Shown in pieces: positions 10,167 to 21,159 of a stretch of DNA of 64,000 nucleotides. The translations under genes were made by a program, and so were the position numbers. The notes under the pieces are model-generated. The model searched no databases, was not told where the DNA came from, and worked only from the letters and a program-made list of their open reading frames with translations. The DNA comes from Nematopogon swammerdamellus (Eukaryota; Arthropoda; Insecta; Lepidoptera; Adelidae): assembly GCA_946902875.1 (NCBI GenBank), contig OX336354.1:7723247-7787246 (forward strand). Direction: 5' to 3'. Each line of letters opens with the position of its first letter. The first letter of the stretch is position 1.

Positions 10167-10744
10167 TTTTAATGCAAACTGACACGGTTTTTTTTTTTTT
10201 TGTAATCCGGTTTGGGTGGCTGTTTCGGAGGGGCCAAAGCACATGCTCTAACCAGCCAATATCACCTCCGAGAAGGTAGGTGCCATACCGGAGACTTCCC
10301 TGGATTGCTGGCTATACTGGACTAGAGGAGAACACAACCGAGGTTGCTTGCGGCCATCTTACATCCAGTACGGTGGTACCAACCCAGTCGGCTACAATTT
10401 GAGCCTACCACCTAGTAAGGGGCAAGGGAAGGGACCTACAGTTTTACACCGGTTCCGAACGGTGAAGCAGCGGGTGTAGGTATGCACGTAAATTTTTTCG
10501 TCAGAAAAAACTCATTGGTACACGCCGACCGGATTCGAACCTCGGACCTCCCGCATGAGAAGCCGATGCCCAAACCACTCGCCCACCCGCCGCATAGATA
10601 GCTGTTAGACGGTTGGCTGCATCACCTACGACATCCGTGATGTCAGCCCACAACAGCTTAGTGAACTTGATGCCGTTACAGGTGTGCTTATGATCACGAA
10701 TATATAGTAGTCTACGAGCTCACCACTGAGCTACCGAGGCTGAC
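10167..10744 (-). repeat. SINE-A copy split by a SINE-B insertion
   Basis: The left remnant, ATGCAAACTGACACGGTT (10171-10188), is the SINE-A tail in reverse. After the SINE-B insert, SINE-A resumes at about 10599 with GACGGTTGGCTGCATCACC and CATCCGTGATGTCAGCCC. It then jumps to the head region (CACCACTGAGCTACCGAGGC), so most of the body is deleted. ACGGTT at both edges is consistent with a target duplication made by the SINE-B. Confidence 0.75.
10189..10597 (-). mobile_element. SINE-B, near full-length, tRNA-type head
   Basis: Read on the minus strand, the head has an A-box-like GGGCGAGTGGTTTGGGC and a B-box-like GAGGTTCGAATCC, about 35 nt apart, as expected for a tRNA-derived RNA polymerase III promoter. 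The body includes CTGTAGGTCCCTTCCCTTGC, CTTACTAGGTGGTAGGCTC and GTTGGTACCACCGTACTG, then CTCTAGTCCAGTATAGCC and a poly-A tail. Other copies: 34573, 54484, 60023. It encodes no protein and would depend on a partner LINE. Confidence 0.85.
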
Positions 10745-11030
10745 CGGCGACGATAGCAACGAGATAGATCGACAGAGCCGCCCGTATCGGAACGGAAGAT
10801 GCCGACACGTAAGTTATCACGTGAATGTGGCGACAGCTTTCTCGACAGCCGACACCCGGCCACCTGCCGCGGCCGTGCGTCGCCGTGGCGACTGACGCAA
10901 GCAAGGCAGTGTCGAAACCAGACACGAGCGGAGATCGATTGGCGAATATTACGGAGGCGCGAGAGCGGGATACGTACGTTGGGTCTACTGACCTTACTCT
11001 GCGATCGTATAATATTTTGTAAATAACACC
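10745..11030. other. CpG-rich block, possible regulatory or exonic DNA
   Basis: GC-rich and CpG-rich, in contrast to the AT-rich flanks. Several short frames exist on both strands but none is recognised. The block includes CACGTAAGTTATC, a splice-donor-like string at 10807. It could be part of an unannotated gene or of a repeat. Function unknown. Confidence 0.3.
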
Positions 11031-11247
11031 ACTGTCCGTATATTGAGAATTCGAAATGCAATCGCTTATAGAATTTCGGAAAAATTATTGCAATGAAATT
11101 ATGAATGAGTTTATTGTCAAGTAAATTAAACGACATAATATATATATATACACAGTGGAATTATAAATAAACCAAAACAACAATCAAAAGAAGAAGAATT
11201 AAAAAATAAACAGTAGCAACAAATTAATAAGAAAAATCATATTCAAT

Positions 11248-11334
11248 CACGACCAAAGGGAAGCACTTAACGTAAACTTCGTGGATGTTGTAGGTGATGT
11301 AGTCAACCTTGTCATTTTCCATAAAAATAAAAAC
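11248..11334 (+). repeat. SINE-A tail fragment, forward
   Basis: CACGACCAAAGGGAAGCACT, GTGGATGTTGTAGGTGATGT, AACCTTGTCATTTTCCAT and an A-rich tail, with an internal deletion. Confidence 0.75.
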
Positions 11335-11497
11335 AATAATTAAATGCCTGGTTAGAAAATTTATATTTAACATACATACACACAAATAACACCCCTCTTT
11401 TTTCGTAGGGGGTTAAAAAACGCATACCTATGCGCATAAGTGATCATTTAAAGGTTTTAATAATCATGGGATAAAATGATTTAATCAACATTTGATT

Positions 11498-14400
11498 AGT
11501 CTATCTATCATGCATGTCCAACTCGGCGGTACTATAGACCAGCAACAAGGTGAGAAGCTATTTTCAAATTCCTCGTCAGATGAACTGATATTCATATCTT
11601 CCTCTTCATCGGAAACGTCATATGACAAAACGTCATCAACACGCAGTGGTGTTGGTTCTCATTCGAACGACACGACCATGTATTTCTCATTTTCGGTTAG
11701 TTGCCATCCACAACTATCAGGTGAAAAAACGGTACATAACGGTGCAGTCGCATTTTGCCACATCGCAGTGACAAATATTGTTCTTAATATTTTCTGTTTT
11801 AGTAAGCGCCAGCATGGTGGTATAGTGTGTGATTCAAAATTCATAATTTTCTTTAACACCTTTTTCTGGAAGTATGTCCCGTATTTTTTACTAAACAATT
11901 AAAATCTCCCCTCATAACGTTAGTGCATCTTGGAAGGCCATACAGTTCGTTAGTATATGTTTGTATTATTTTCATCTTTTGATCATCGTATAAGTTGGAT
12001 GGATGGTTCAATGTGGCAAAAACTTCTTGTAAGTTTTGATCTTTTTGTAATATTTTGAAAGGTTTGGTCTTTCCTTTCCCCTTAAAGCTTGTAGTATATC
12101 AGAACCAGTGTAAGCATGCAAAGCTGGCAAAGCTTTGCTTACACCTGGTCCAATGTTGTTGTAAATGCTGCTAATATTTACGGCAACTTTATTCGTACCA
12201 GCTGACATCCATATTTCTTTGTTTGGGAATTTGTGTAAGTTGCCAAGAACAATGATCATTATATCTGTGTCTGAGGCTTTAATCAAACAGTTTGTTTGGA
12301 CAGATTTTTGTAAGTGAAAAATAATTCTTGTGTCACTTTCTTCATGTTCACATTCGTATTCTTGCTCCTCAGTTTTTATTATTTTGTTATTTTCTCTTAC
12401 AACGTATGAAAAACATTAATTCTCCAAATTAGTAACAAATATTTTTTTGTTATTTATCATCATCTTGAAAATATCATCAACCAAATATTCACAAAAAAAG
12501 GTACAAGGGCTTCTTTGAAACATGTATTGTGCAAGTTTTTTTTGTAATCCCTGTCTGTTTTTTGGGCGGGTCCTACTATGCTATATTCCAGGGGTGGCCA
12601 AGTTGATGAAGCCTAAGATCTACTTTTTATTTTCCTGACTCCTGGCGATCTACTTCATAACTCCTCAGAATAGTTACAAAATTTCGTACCATAAACTTAA
12701 TTGAAACTTTTTTTTATTTTCTGAAACTAGGTAAACGAAAAAAAAATATTAATTTGTATATTTTATTGAATGACAGATACACAATATCGTTTTAAAGAAT
12801 ACTTAGTACATTCAACGCAAAGTCAGGTGTGTAGTTGGAAATTGCCAACCTTAAGAATCCGACGTGTGAGCGTCTGTCAAGCATGAACGGTGCTTACTTT
12901 TCGTTTGTAGATAGGTAGGGAAATTCTGATTCACATAAATATGTCGAACCAAAACACGAGTGCAGTTGTTCGGCACATTTTTTACATTTGAATATTTCTC
13001 TTTTGAAACCAATTTCCAAAAATCTAGACAAGAGTTTGACCTTGCTTTCAAGTATACATTGCTACGCAGGCAGAGTAATAATTTAATTATCTAGTAAAAT
13101 GTGGTCCATTTGGAACATCTCTGCAAATTTATTTATTAGACATCTTGTACGAGTAGTTCACGTCAGTGTTGATATTGAATGGATAACTGATAAATTCTAC
13201 CAACTTTTATAATGTTTAAAAGTCACTAAATCTGTTGTCGAAATATGTCAATAACACTGCCTTTAACCCTCTGAGCAAATTTCCAACTTTTTTTGAAAAG
13301 CCGCTGAGCAAACTTCTAAAAGTACGCGCGCGCAACTTTCTCCGCACTTCTCAATTATAAAATCATAACTATAATATTTACTTCGGGACCCATATAAATT
13401 TGCACCTCATTACAATCTAGATAAAATTATCGTTCATATGATATAGGTTTGAGTTAATTCGATTTCAATTGGAATTAATAAAAAATGTGTAAGGTTAGAG
13501 ATCAAATTTTATGGGTGTACGAAGGAAAGAACGAAGATACCTTGAAAAGTAAAGCGATAACATATCTTTTTTTTATTTTAGAATATAACTATAATAAATT
13601 TCTAATAGAACAGCATCAAATTTTGTTAACATCTTCTTGAAAAAATGTTCACCAGAACCCACTTACCGCGCACACAGAATGGTTCGAACTTCCAGCGAGA
13701 ATGCAAATATGTGTTTCATGGACCACGCATATGACACCATCGCTGCGAACATTTTTTGTTGCGTTCTTTCATTACTCAAATATTGATTAGAGGAACAGAG
13801 ATAACCCTAAGTTCAAAGCTGACAGAGTAAAAAATAAAAAACCAACTCCGGACGTCAAGTCGATTAATAGATCGCTGTTGCTCAGCGGTAAATTTCGGCT
13901 GGTCAGTGGAGTGTATCGGATTTGCTCAGAGGGTTATCTCTGCTGTGTATTTCTCAGGCATGAGAACGTTGGTAGGTACTTTTTTGAGGTTTGTAAATCG
14001 CTGGAACCTATTCTTTTCAAGATCAATTTATCAAAGAAGCTGCTTGATTTTTTAACGCTGCAACAGAATTCATCATCTCTGATATGGTTTTGTTCTTGTC
14101 TCGTAATTCAATATTTAATATGCTGAGTTGTCTGGGAAATCTGCTAAGAAAGCTAAATCAGACAGCCAGTACAAGTCGCGCAGTTGATGATAGTCATCAC
14201 CCCTCTCTTCAAGAAATTTAATCATTCATTTGAAGATCCTTCTGAAACGTTTATTTTCAACCACTTGTCCATTATGGCCTCTGGCCTCTGGCCTCGTCGC
14301 GATCGACCAGCACAGCAGCCGCGATCGACCGGTCGATCGCGATCGACCGGTTGGCCACCCCTGATATATTCAACCTGTATTGAATCTATTTTACTCCGCT

Positions 14401-14830
14401 CCATATCTTTTTTGTAGATGGTGAGAAGTATCGGTCGAAAATTATATGTATTTCTTTAGCTGGTGTAACGCAAAGTTTTCTCATAACCAGTTCTGCTAAT
14501 TTACCAAAAGTGTCAGGTACAGGCATACAGGTACAGGTATACGTCGATGGGTACAGGACCTACATTTCTGAGAAAATGAAACCCATCCACAATCAATAAG
14601 ACATCCTCATTAGGCGATAGTGAAGGCGTTTCACTTGAGCATGGAATACTTTCTGATAGAGATATCAAATGATTTGAGAGTTTAGCCTTAGGCGTGCTAA
14701 GCGTACATCCTTGAAAATCAGACAAAGCAGGAGGAGCAGGTGCTAATGGGTAGGAAAGGCACTCTTCAATGTCGATTTTTTTTCCAGACTGATTGCCAGC
14801 AATCTCCCAAAGATATTGCGCGCGCTGCAT
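11498..14830 (-). pseudogene. FEN1/XPG-like nuclease family gene, split by a hAT insertion
   Basis: On the minus strand an ATG at 14830 opens MQRAQYLWEI, then CLSYPLAPAPPAL, LLIVDGFHFLR (about 14586) and, after a small tandem CCTGTA slip, PDTFGKLAELV and IHIIFDRYF (about 14432). The hAT element (12589-14363) interrupts. Beyond it come EYSIVGPAQKTDRDYKKN, one TAA, HEESDTRIIFHL (about 12340), SDTDIMIIVLGN (about 12270), LHAYTGSD (about 12110), GKGKTKPF in another phase (about 12075), and a C-terminal PPCWRLLKQKILRTIF...CGWQ segment to about 11690. In order, these match the catalytic acids of FEN1/XPG nucleases: VDG, FD, EExD, DTD and GSD with a GKGK helix-hairpin. The coding length is about 515 codons without the insert. 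It has at least one stop and about three frameshifts, so it is dead. Nothing shows whether the parent was a host gene or transposon-borne. Confidence 0.75.
12589..14363 (-). mobile_element. hAT DNA transposon, degenerate, 1775 bp
   Basis: Ends are CAGGGGTGGCCAA at 12589 and TTGGCCACCCCTG at 14363, a 13-bp perfect terminal inverted repeat of hAT type. Flanking 8-bp duplications are CTATATTC (12581-12588) and ATATATTC (14364-14371), 7 of 8 identical. A subterminal GATCGACCGG cluster sits at 14300-14350. Minus-strand coding remnants include ELRDKNKTISEMMNSVAALK (about 14050-14110) and, near 12860-12930, KSKHRSCLTDAHTSDS with YLCESEF in another phase. These resemble the helical part and the C-terminal dimerisation region (Y.C..F, K.R..LT..H) of ZBED/GTF2IRD2-like hAT transposases. 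Many stops and frameshifts mean it cannot move. Confidence 0.85.
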
Positions 14831-15140
14831 TTTAATGTGCGTTATCTTCGCGTTGTCGCAGTCTTTGATTGTTTTTGAGAGACAGTGTTGGAGAAGGGAT
14901 ACGCGGGTGTAATGTTAGGTTAAGTGAACATATTTAAAAAAATAATGTGCTTAATGGAAAAACATCGGAAGTGATTAGATCTAATAGATGTATTATACTC
15001 TTTTAAAAAATATTCGTAGTTTTTTTTTTATCTTATTTTTCGCTCACCGTACAAAATGTTCAAGGTCGTGTAGCTCCAACTTTATACCTATAATCTATCA
15101 TTACATCTAAACAATCTCATTTAAACTATCCACTAGACTC
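14831..15140. other. Upstream of nuclease pseudogene, nothing recognised
   Basis: This is where a promoter for the minus-strand gene would lie. It is AT-rich with no clear TATA or initiator arrangement and no terminal repeat. Confidence 0.25.
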
Positions 15141-15144
15141 ATTT

Positions 15145-15590
15145 CTACGTTTTTCTTGCATTGTTTTTACGCTCGAACATAAAACTCGGCTGAATAAGAA
15201 AAGCTCCAGGTATAGGACCGGCAACCTAAATTAATTATTAATAGGATGATGGGACCTTTCGAATGGCACGAGTTTCATTTTGCTACCCGATGAGGTAATT
15301 TTTTGTTTTTTTGGCCATCCTAAAACAAGGCTGAATCACGAAAGTGCCAGGATTGGGCGAGGCAACCCTGTGCAGTTTGGCACTTCTTGATTAGCAATAT
15401 CGAATGTGCTATGTACCTACTTGCTACTCGATGAGGTAATTTCCACCCAAAAAAAGGATAATTTTATGTGTTCACTGTACAAAACGCTCCAGGTTACGCC
15501 CAGGCAACCCTGTACTCTAAAACATAACTTTTTAATATGCAACAGCCTAGATTAGTCACATCTTGCTACTCGATGAGGTAGGGTTGCATA
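15145..15590. repeat. Degenerate 141-bp tandem repeat, about 3 copies
   Basis: TGCTACYCGATGAGGTAATT recurs at 15281, 15422 and 15564 (spacing 141 and 142). A second element, GCTCCAGG followed by CAACC (15204, a GTGCCAGG variant near 15347, 15487), keeps the same period. The rest of each unit has diverged strongly, so the two cores look either conserved or homogenised. Confidence 0.75.
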
Positions 15591-15855
15591 CGGCCCGCTC
15601 TTAGTCTACAACGCGTTGCAACTACATTTTGATACTAAACTTATTTCCATAAAATTTTATGTAAATGCGGCATTACACCTACCATGCTTGTGTCGCCTCG
15701 GTGACAAATTTCGACACATATACTCTTGTTCTGTTGGACTTGGCGAAAGCAAATATTTATCTTGTCTGAGACGCGATGATACAAGAAAAATACAATGAAC
15801 AAAGGCTGGCTCTTCTGCAAACAATCTTGGCATAATATTCGCCTGTCTTAGGAAC

Positions 15856-16081
15856 ATTCGACTTTCTTACAACCGAAACCGAAAGTACTACCTAATGCTA
15901 CAATTCCTTTAAAAATTCGACTTTCTTACAACCGAAAGTACTACCTAATGCTAAAATTCCTTTAAAAATTCGACTTTCTTACAATTTAAAATACTACCTA
16001 TTGTCAAAATTCCTTTAAAAATTCGACTTTCTTAGTACCGAAAGTAATACCTAATGCTGAAATTCCTTTAAAAATTCGAAT
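15856..16081. repeat. 53-bp tandem repeat, about 4 copies
   Basis: Units start with ATTCGACTTTCTTAC at 15856, 15915, 15968 and 16021, with a partial unit at 16074, and end with AATTCCTTTAAAA. The first unit is 59 bp because of a duplicated CCGAAA. Confidence 0.9.
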
Positions 16082-16082
16082 T

Positions 16083-16246
16083 GTACTCTTGTAAATAGCA
16101 GAAGAACACCGACCACCACGTTTAGCAAAATATTCGAAGAACATAATTATCAAGCAGCAAGTAAGGCACGAAGACCCACACGCTGCATGACTCAGTGCAA
16201 GGACCGTTCGAAGGAGAGGTGGCTAGCTGGTCGTCCTTTAGCACGG
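16083..16246 (-). repeat. SINE-C, reverse, partial
   Basis: CAAGCAGCAAGTAAGGCACG, CTGCATGACTC, GGAGAGGTGGCTAGC and CTTTAGCACGGCA are the reverse of the SINE-C body seen at 55640-55800. It begins immediately after the 53-bp array. Confidence 0.75.
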
Positions 16247-16867
16247 CATCTTATCCTTATTCCTTAGTCCATATATTGATAACTACTCGTTCAATTCACA
16301 TGGGGTTTTCACAGGCGTTTTCTGACACATCAAGGACATTTGCCACAGCGAAGCAAAAAAGCGGACATAGCTATTTTCCATATAAAGCCGTTACAATTTG
16401 TTAGAGCATTTTATTTCAGCCAACAAGACGTAAGAAAGAAGGTGAAATGTAGCCCTTTACTTTTACGAACTCTGTTAGGCGCCATCTATGTTCGTATTGT
16501 TAAAACAATATGCTTCTATTAGTTCCGAATCTAACGCCATCTTTACGCAGCACAGCGAAACCATTAAAGCTTTGAAAGCTTGAACAGTTCGAATGTTTTC
16601 AAGATGTTCTCTTGTTTATTTTCATTATACTGACCACAGAATATCAATAATAACCATGAGCTACGGCCAATTTTGTATGGGTTAGATAATTTAATTAAAA
16701 TTGAGTAAAATTGTAACAGTGTAAGAAAGCTTACGTACCTGGGTCTACCTAATTCACCACTTTCAACTGAAATGTATTGGCCGGTTAACTCCTGTCAAGT
16801 CAATAGTATGACAAATATTACTTTAGTCAACGCATAAATGCTAAACGAGACTTTGCTATTTACATAC
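16247..16867. other. Unassigned gap
   Basis: No family or gene recognised. It contains short open frames without similarity. Confidence 0.25.
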
Positions 16868-16990
16868 GTACATATATACCACACGATGTATCCAGATAAT
16901 CGGGGTAAGCAGAGTAATCGATGTTTGCTGCAAGAACTCTGGTAAATTACAGCACAACACCGATCACCACGTTACGCAAAGTAATTCGCT
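16868..16990 (-). repeat. SINE-C 3' part, reverse
   Basis: CACGATGTATCCAGATAATC, GGGGTAAGCAGAGTAATCGA and AAATTACAGCACAACACCGA match the reverse of the SINE-C 3' region at 55790-55870. Confidence 0.75.
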
Positions 16991-17689
16991 ATTTTGAAAA
17001 AAAAAAAAAAACTCATTTATCACAACAAACATGTTTATTTTTAACAAATTGTTAATGACGTTTTGATTTCCTTATTATTGAACACAACTCTTTCACAAAA
17101 CGTTATTTGTAATTACCACAGCGGAAATATATTTCCCAATGCGGCCAATTTGTCGGTTGACATATGGAATCATTGTTTGCCAAAGTGAAAATTCATAAAT
17201 TGGTACTATTCGATATATTAGGTTGCGAAAACCAGCACGGTAATTTTCAACAAATTACATACTATTATGACCGCTGTCACAGTCCACTGAAGTATTTCAC
17301 ATATTCCTTTATTATGTACTCGAGTGTGTTGTGGTGTGAAATGCGTTGAACGAATTTTGTTGACACTATTGCGTTTTGAATGTATACTGTTATAACTATT
17401 TTTAGTTAAAAGCCGACTTCAACCCCTAAATCCTAAATGATACTTAACAAATTTTCTTATTTGTTAAGTATAATTTTATATTGGGTGTAGCTTAAAACCA
17501 GCGATTCCATGTAGCTACCTAGCTATATGGAGTAACATGCTGTGTCACATCCTTTTCCGGTCATGGGGTGGGCACTGTATGTATATCTTTATTTTTAATG
17601 CTTTATATTGTCAACTTGTTATTTTAAGGTGTATTTATTGTACTGCCTCGTGATCGAGAATTAAACGATTTTTACTTACTTTACTTACT
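16991..17689. other. AT-rich gap with one unrecognised 61-codon frame
   Basis: A plus-strand frame at 17164-17349 starts with ATG and has no repeat composition, but it matches no family I know. A repeated TTACTTACTTACTT string lies at 17670-17695. Confidence 0.25.
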
Positions 17690-18005
17690 TACTTAAAGTA
17701 CCTGTTTTCCAACATAAAAAGAATAATCGAAATCGGTTGGCGTCGAATAGAATTATGCGACATTTGTCGTGCACGTGCTTTTTCCTCATGGATCCTATCA
17801 TCAGAACTTGACAAAATTTATATGGGACCACCCCTAAGGCACCCCCTTTCTAAAAGAAGAATCGAAATTGTTTCACCTGGTATAGAATTATCGCTGAACA
17901 TTAAAAAACACAGATTTTGACGAATTGAGAACCTCCTACTTTTTTTTAAGTCGGTTAAACCACTTATATGTAACACCCTTCCTTTTGAGTCGGGGGTTAA
18001 AAATA
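17690..18005 (-). repeat. Interspersed repeat related to 45310-45600
   Basis: TTTCCAACATAAAAAGAATA, CGTCGAATAGAATTATGCGA, TCATGGATCCTATCATCAGA and TTTATATGGGACCACCCCTA are the diverged reverse complement of 45420-45570. It ends near GAGTCGGGGGTTAAAAA, as other copies do. Confidence 0.65.
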
Positions 18006-18506
18006 TGTCGAGTCTGTCGATTGACTTTTCAATGTTTGATACGCAATGGAAGATTACCAACATATTTTATGTAACATGCGGCTGTTTATTTATTGTTACG
18101 TAAGTATATTTGAGACGTTACCGATATAACACACTGTTGATTAAGTCGGTAACCAGTTGTTAAATGACAACATAATGCAGCGCTCAATTCAAATGTCAGG
18201 TTAACGCATTGTATTTAACGAAATCACTTCGCGTGAAGACTGGAATGTTTGGGGCAGTAGTAGGTATGCTACTATGCATCGAAACTTCCGCAATATCGAT
18301 AGTAGGTAATGATCGATATTTTAATCGACATTATCGTGACTTTATCTAACAATGGTCTTATGGAGATTTCGATAATAACGCAACTCGCCTTTAGTACTTA
18401 CTGTCTTCGAGAGAGTATAATGTCGTTTACCTGAACGAAGTTCGGCCTTCGGCCTCGCCATTGTTTTCCTTATCTAATGAAGAATATAAATAAAACACAG
18501 CCCTAG
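18006..18506. other. Gap with one 68-bp-array-like unit
   Basis: At 18400-18470 TCTTCGAGAG...CCTGAACGAAGTTCGGCCTTCGGCCTCGCC resembles a single unit of the 68-bp array at 29787. AATATCGATAGT near 18293 holds a TATCGATA motif (DREF-type in insects), possibly by chance. Confidence 0.4.
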
Positions 18507-18545
18507 GTAAGAAACTCGCCTATATTATATATAGGCGAGCTTCTT
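18507..18545. repeat. Short inverted repeat
   Basis: AAGAAACTCGCCTATA pairs with TATAGGCGAGCTTCTT with a short AT loop, directly upstream of the Helitron-like element. Confidence 0.75.
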
Positions 18546-18775
18546 CCTTATCCTTACCTATAATAAAATCCAACGTCTGCTTTCTGTCTGTCTGAGTGTC
18601 TGTCTGTCCGCTTATAACTCGAGAACCACTGAACCGATTTTAATAAAACAAAATTCTACGGATAGCTTGATTCTTCCCATCAACTATAGGCTACTTACTA
18701 TCACGCTAAATGGCTTATGAGGTTAGCAGTGAAGTGAAATATGAGAGCGGGCGGAGCCGCGGGCACAGCTAGTCC
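18541..18775 (+). mobile_element. Helitron-like non-autonomous element
   Basis: It starts with TCCTTATCCTTACCTATAAT and a CTGT run, then CGCTTATAACTCGAGAACCA. It ends in a GC-rich hairpin (GCGGAGCCGC) and CTAGT. A CTAG end preceded by a small hairpin and followed by T fits Helitron 3' ends. No protein is encoded. About 195 bp are nearly identical to 28533-28726. Confidence 0.55.
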
Positions 18776-19055
18776 TTTATATATTTCAAAATAGAGTAGG
18801 AAGGTTATTTAGTTTTCTCTCTTGGTTATCATTGTTTAATCAACATCATCCATAAATTGAACATAACATAATTACTACTATGTAATTACTATACATTGGT
18901 TTTTACGGTCGGACTTTGCAGGATTTTTAATTTTACATTGATATTGACGTAGAATTAGTCAGTCTTATATAACTTTATGCACCTGTTCGTTTACAAGAAC
19001 CTACATTATACCATGTAACTAGTTTGTCTACCTATCTAGTACTGGCTTTGAAGGC
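18776..19055. other. Unassigned gap
   Basis: AT-rich, nothing recognised. Confidence 0.25.
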
Positions 19056-19270
19056 GTGAAGGCGTGAATATGAGTGCAGTGCATACAAATACTGACACGC
19101 ATGCGCCATGCGCGCGTAAGCACGTGTCAGCGTGCATGCAAGCGTGCGTGCAAGCAGACGGTTACGTCACTCGAACGATGCGTGTACCAGGAGCGCAGAA
19201 GAAGCAGCAGCTTACGAAAGTTGTCTCACTCAACGCGCTGTCGCGAGGTGCACGCTGGCTGATTTATTTT
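19056..19270. other. CpG-rich patch, possible regulatory DNA
   Basis: It has many GCGC, ACGCG and GCATGC strings and a CRE-like TTACGTCA at 19163. Three overlapping plus-strand frames are open because of composition. No protein family recognised. Confidence 0.25.
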
Positions 19271-20227
19271 ATTACACTGCGTGCGGTGCTGCAACATTCT
19301 CGGGAAAATTTTAATTGTATGTCCTAAACGTTACAGTATTAACATTGAAAATGTTTTTTCGATCACTTCAGTTTTGGGGCTACGCAAGTTGAGGGCTCAA
19401 AAGACGCGTATCGGCTAGGACTACAAGATGGTGCAGAACATTTTTAAATGCAAAAATGTGAAAAATTCTAATTTTTTTTCGAACTAAATCTCTTAAATCA
19501 CAATAACTAAATGTGATATCGTAAAATAAAAAATAACCCTGTTTAGATTTGAACTTTGGGCTACATTAAAAAAAAAACATTCGTCTATCGATGATGGTTC
19601 GTGCTGTAGGTGGTCCCTCAAATTTTTTCCCATTTTCGCTGAGAGTGTGAAATTGACTTTTGGAAGTGCAACAGCGTAGAGAGCGAGGAGGAATATCCGA
19701 ATGTATGAAATAAATTGTGAAAAATCAAATCACGGCTCTGTAGATCCTCGAGTGACTTTATTAGTTTGTTAGTTCTAATCTAACCTATATAATGTCAAGC
19801 TTATCTCTTTTTCTGTCTAAATTTTAGTTTACATTTTTTAAGCTGCTGGTGTTTTTGAAAAATAATAAAAAATATATAAATGTAATACTTTTTTTTTATT
19901 TTGTTGAGTTCATTTTCAATGTACCTCGAAGGTCGTGTGATGCACGAGATCTCTGAATTTTGTAAATCATTTTCAATAATTCTAAGCTTTCCTACTCACA
20001 TACCATGTAACAATCAAATGTTGTTACAATAAATTATTACGTTTTAGCCGTTCGCAAAAGTGCGTGTTTGATATGAGGCATCAGGCAATACTGTCAGGCA
20101 AAACCTTGTATGAAAGGTTGACGTGGAATTAGAACATGAAGCGGCTATAGATAGGCATACTGGAGATTATTTAAACGGAAATGACATGAAATAAATTATA
20201 GTTAAGTTCAAATAAACCGCTTTGAAA
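19271..20227. other. Unassigned AT-rich gap
   Basis: No gene, terminal repeat or known family seen. There are poly-A and poly-T runs near 19570 and 19890. Confidence 0.25.
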
Positions 20228-20412
20228 AAAAATACGGGGTGCCGATCACAAGAGGTTCTTCCCACGGGTCCTTCAAGAGAGGCGTGAATAGGCACCTGTC
20301 AGGCCGAGATGGCATTCGCAACCTCCGCGTACGACCGAATGTCCATGGGCGTCGTCAGACACCTTATGGCTGGCTCGGCGCCACATGTCGCGCTTTCTAT
20401 AAAAAAAAACGG
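20228..20412 (+). pseudogene. LINE-beta ORF2 C-terminal fragment
   Basis: SHGSFKRGVNRHLSGRDGIR, then NLRVRPNVHGRRQTP and a Tyr, followed by a short UTR and A-tail. It matches the LINE-beta end at 61120 (HLAGRHGIRSPRKYPNARGR). It is 5'-truncated. Confidence 0.7.
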
Positions 20413-20687
20413 ATCTGCAATATCCGCTCCGCCAGCGCTCTGCTCGCCGCTCGTCTATGCAACAGTTGTGTAAGCGAGCCTGCGGCACACCTGCGGTTAG
20501 TGCAATTATTCGCCAGAGGCGAGCAGTAACACAAATATAATTTAATAAGCATTTCACCGACACTCTCTTCCGTGCTCGCGATTACACCAGTTTTCGAACA
20601 TCTGTCAGATTTGTATAGCCCAGTTTTACTGACCTATAGATGTGAAAATACACCTTTATATAATGCTAACTGCTGGATAGTGCACTG

Positions 20688-20940
20688 TGCAGAGCATGCC
20701 TGCAGGTGGACGAGACACCCACCCACGTGCTGCTGGAGTGCGAGGAGTTGGCAGACATAAGGGCGAAGGAGCTGGGAGGCCCAACTACACTTCGAGAGGC
20801 GTGCCAAGACCCAAAGAGAGTGTGCCGCCTCCTGGAAGAACTCGGCTGGTTGGATTAAGGCCGTAGGACGCGCAAAAGGCCTGCATTGGAGCGGGCTTAA
20901 TCGCGGAAACGAGTTCGAACAACAACAATAATGCTAACTA
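20688..20940 (+). pseudogene. LINE-gamma ORF2 C-terminus with zinc knuckle
   Basis: In frame: CRACLQVDETPTHVLLECEE, then LADIRAKELGG, ACQDPKRVCRLLEELGWLD and TAA at about 20858. The Cys-x2-Cys...His-x4-Cys finger close to the C-terminus is typical of the R1/Jockey group of LINEs. A short UTR follows with GAACAACAACAATAAT as the tail. It is truncated just before the finger, so RT is absent. Confidence 0.75.
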
Positions 20941-21159
20941 CTCCAGTGAATGAAAACATCGTGCGCAAACGTGTTTTATTTATCGTGACATGCTTGTATT
21001 TTTTCAGCGGTGTAAAAGACGGTTTAGCAATATGATATTTCTTACTACAGTCAACGTTATAGACAACAGCACCCGATCCGATCTCTTACTTTCTAACACA
21101 CAAGAGTTTTACTGAACGAAATGTCTATATTTATGTATAAAATAATTTTTTTTACTTAT

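Noticed and set aside
18290..18310. DREF site as a promoter
   Set aside because: A single TATCGATA-like string in AT-rich DNA, with no coding or initiator context.
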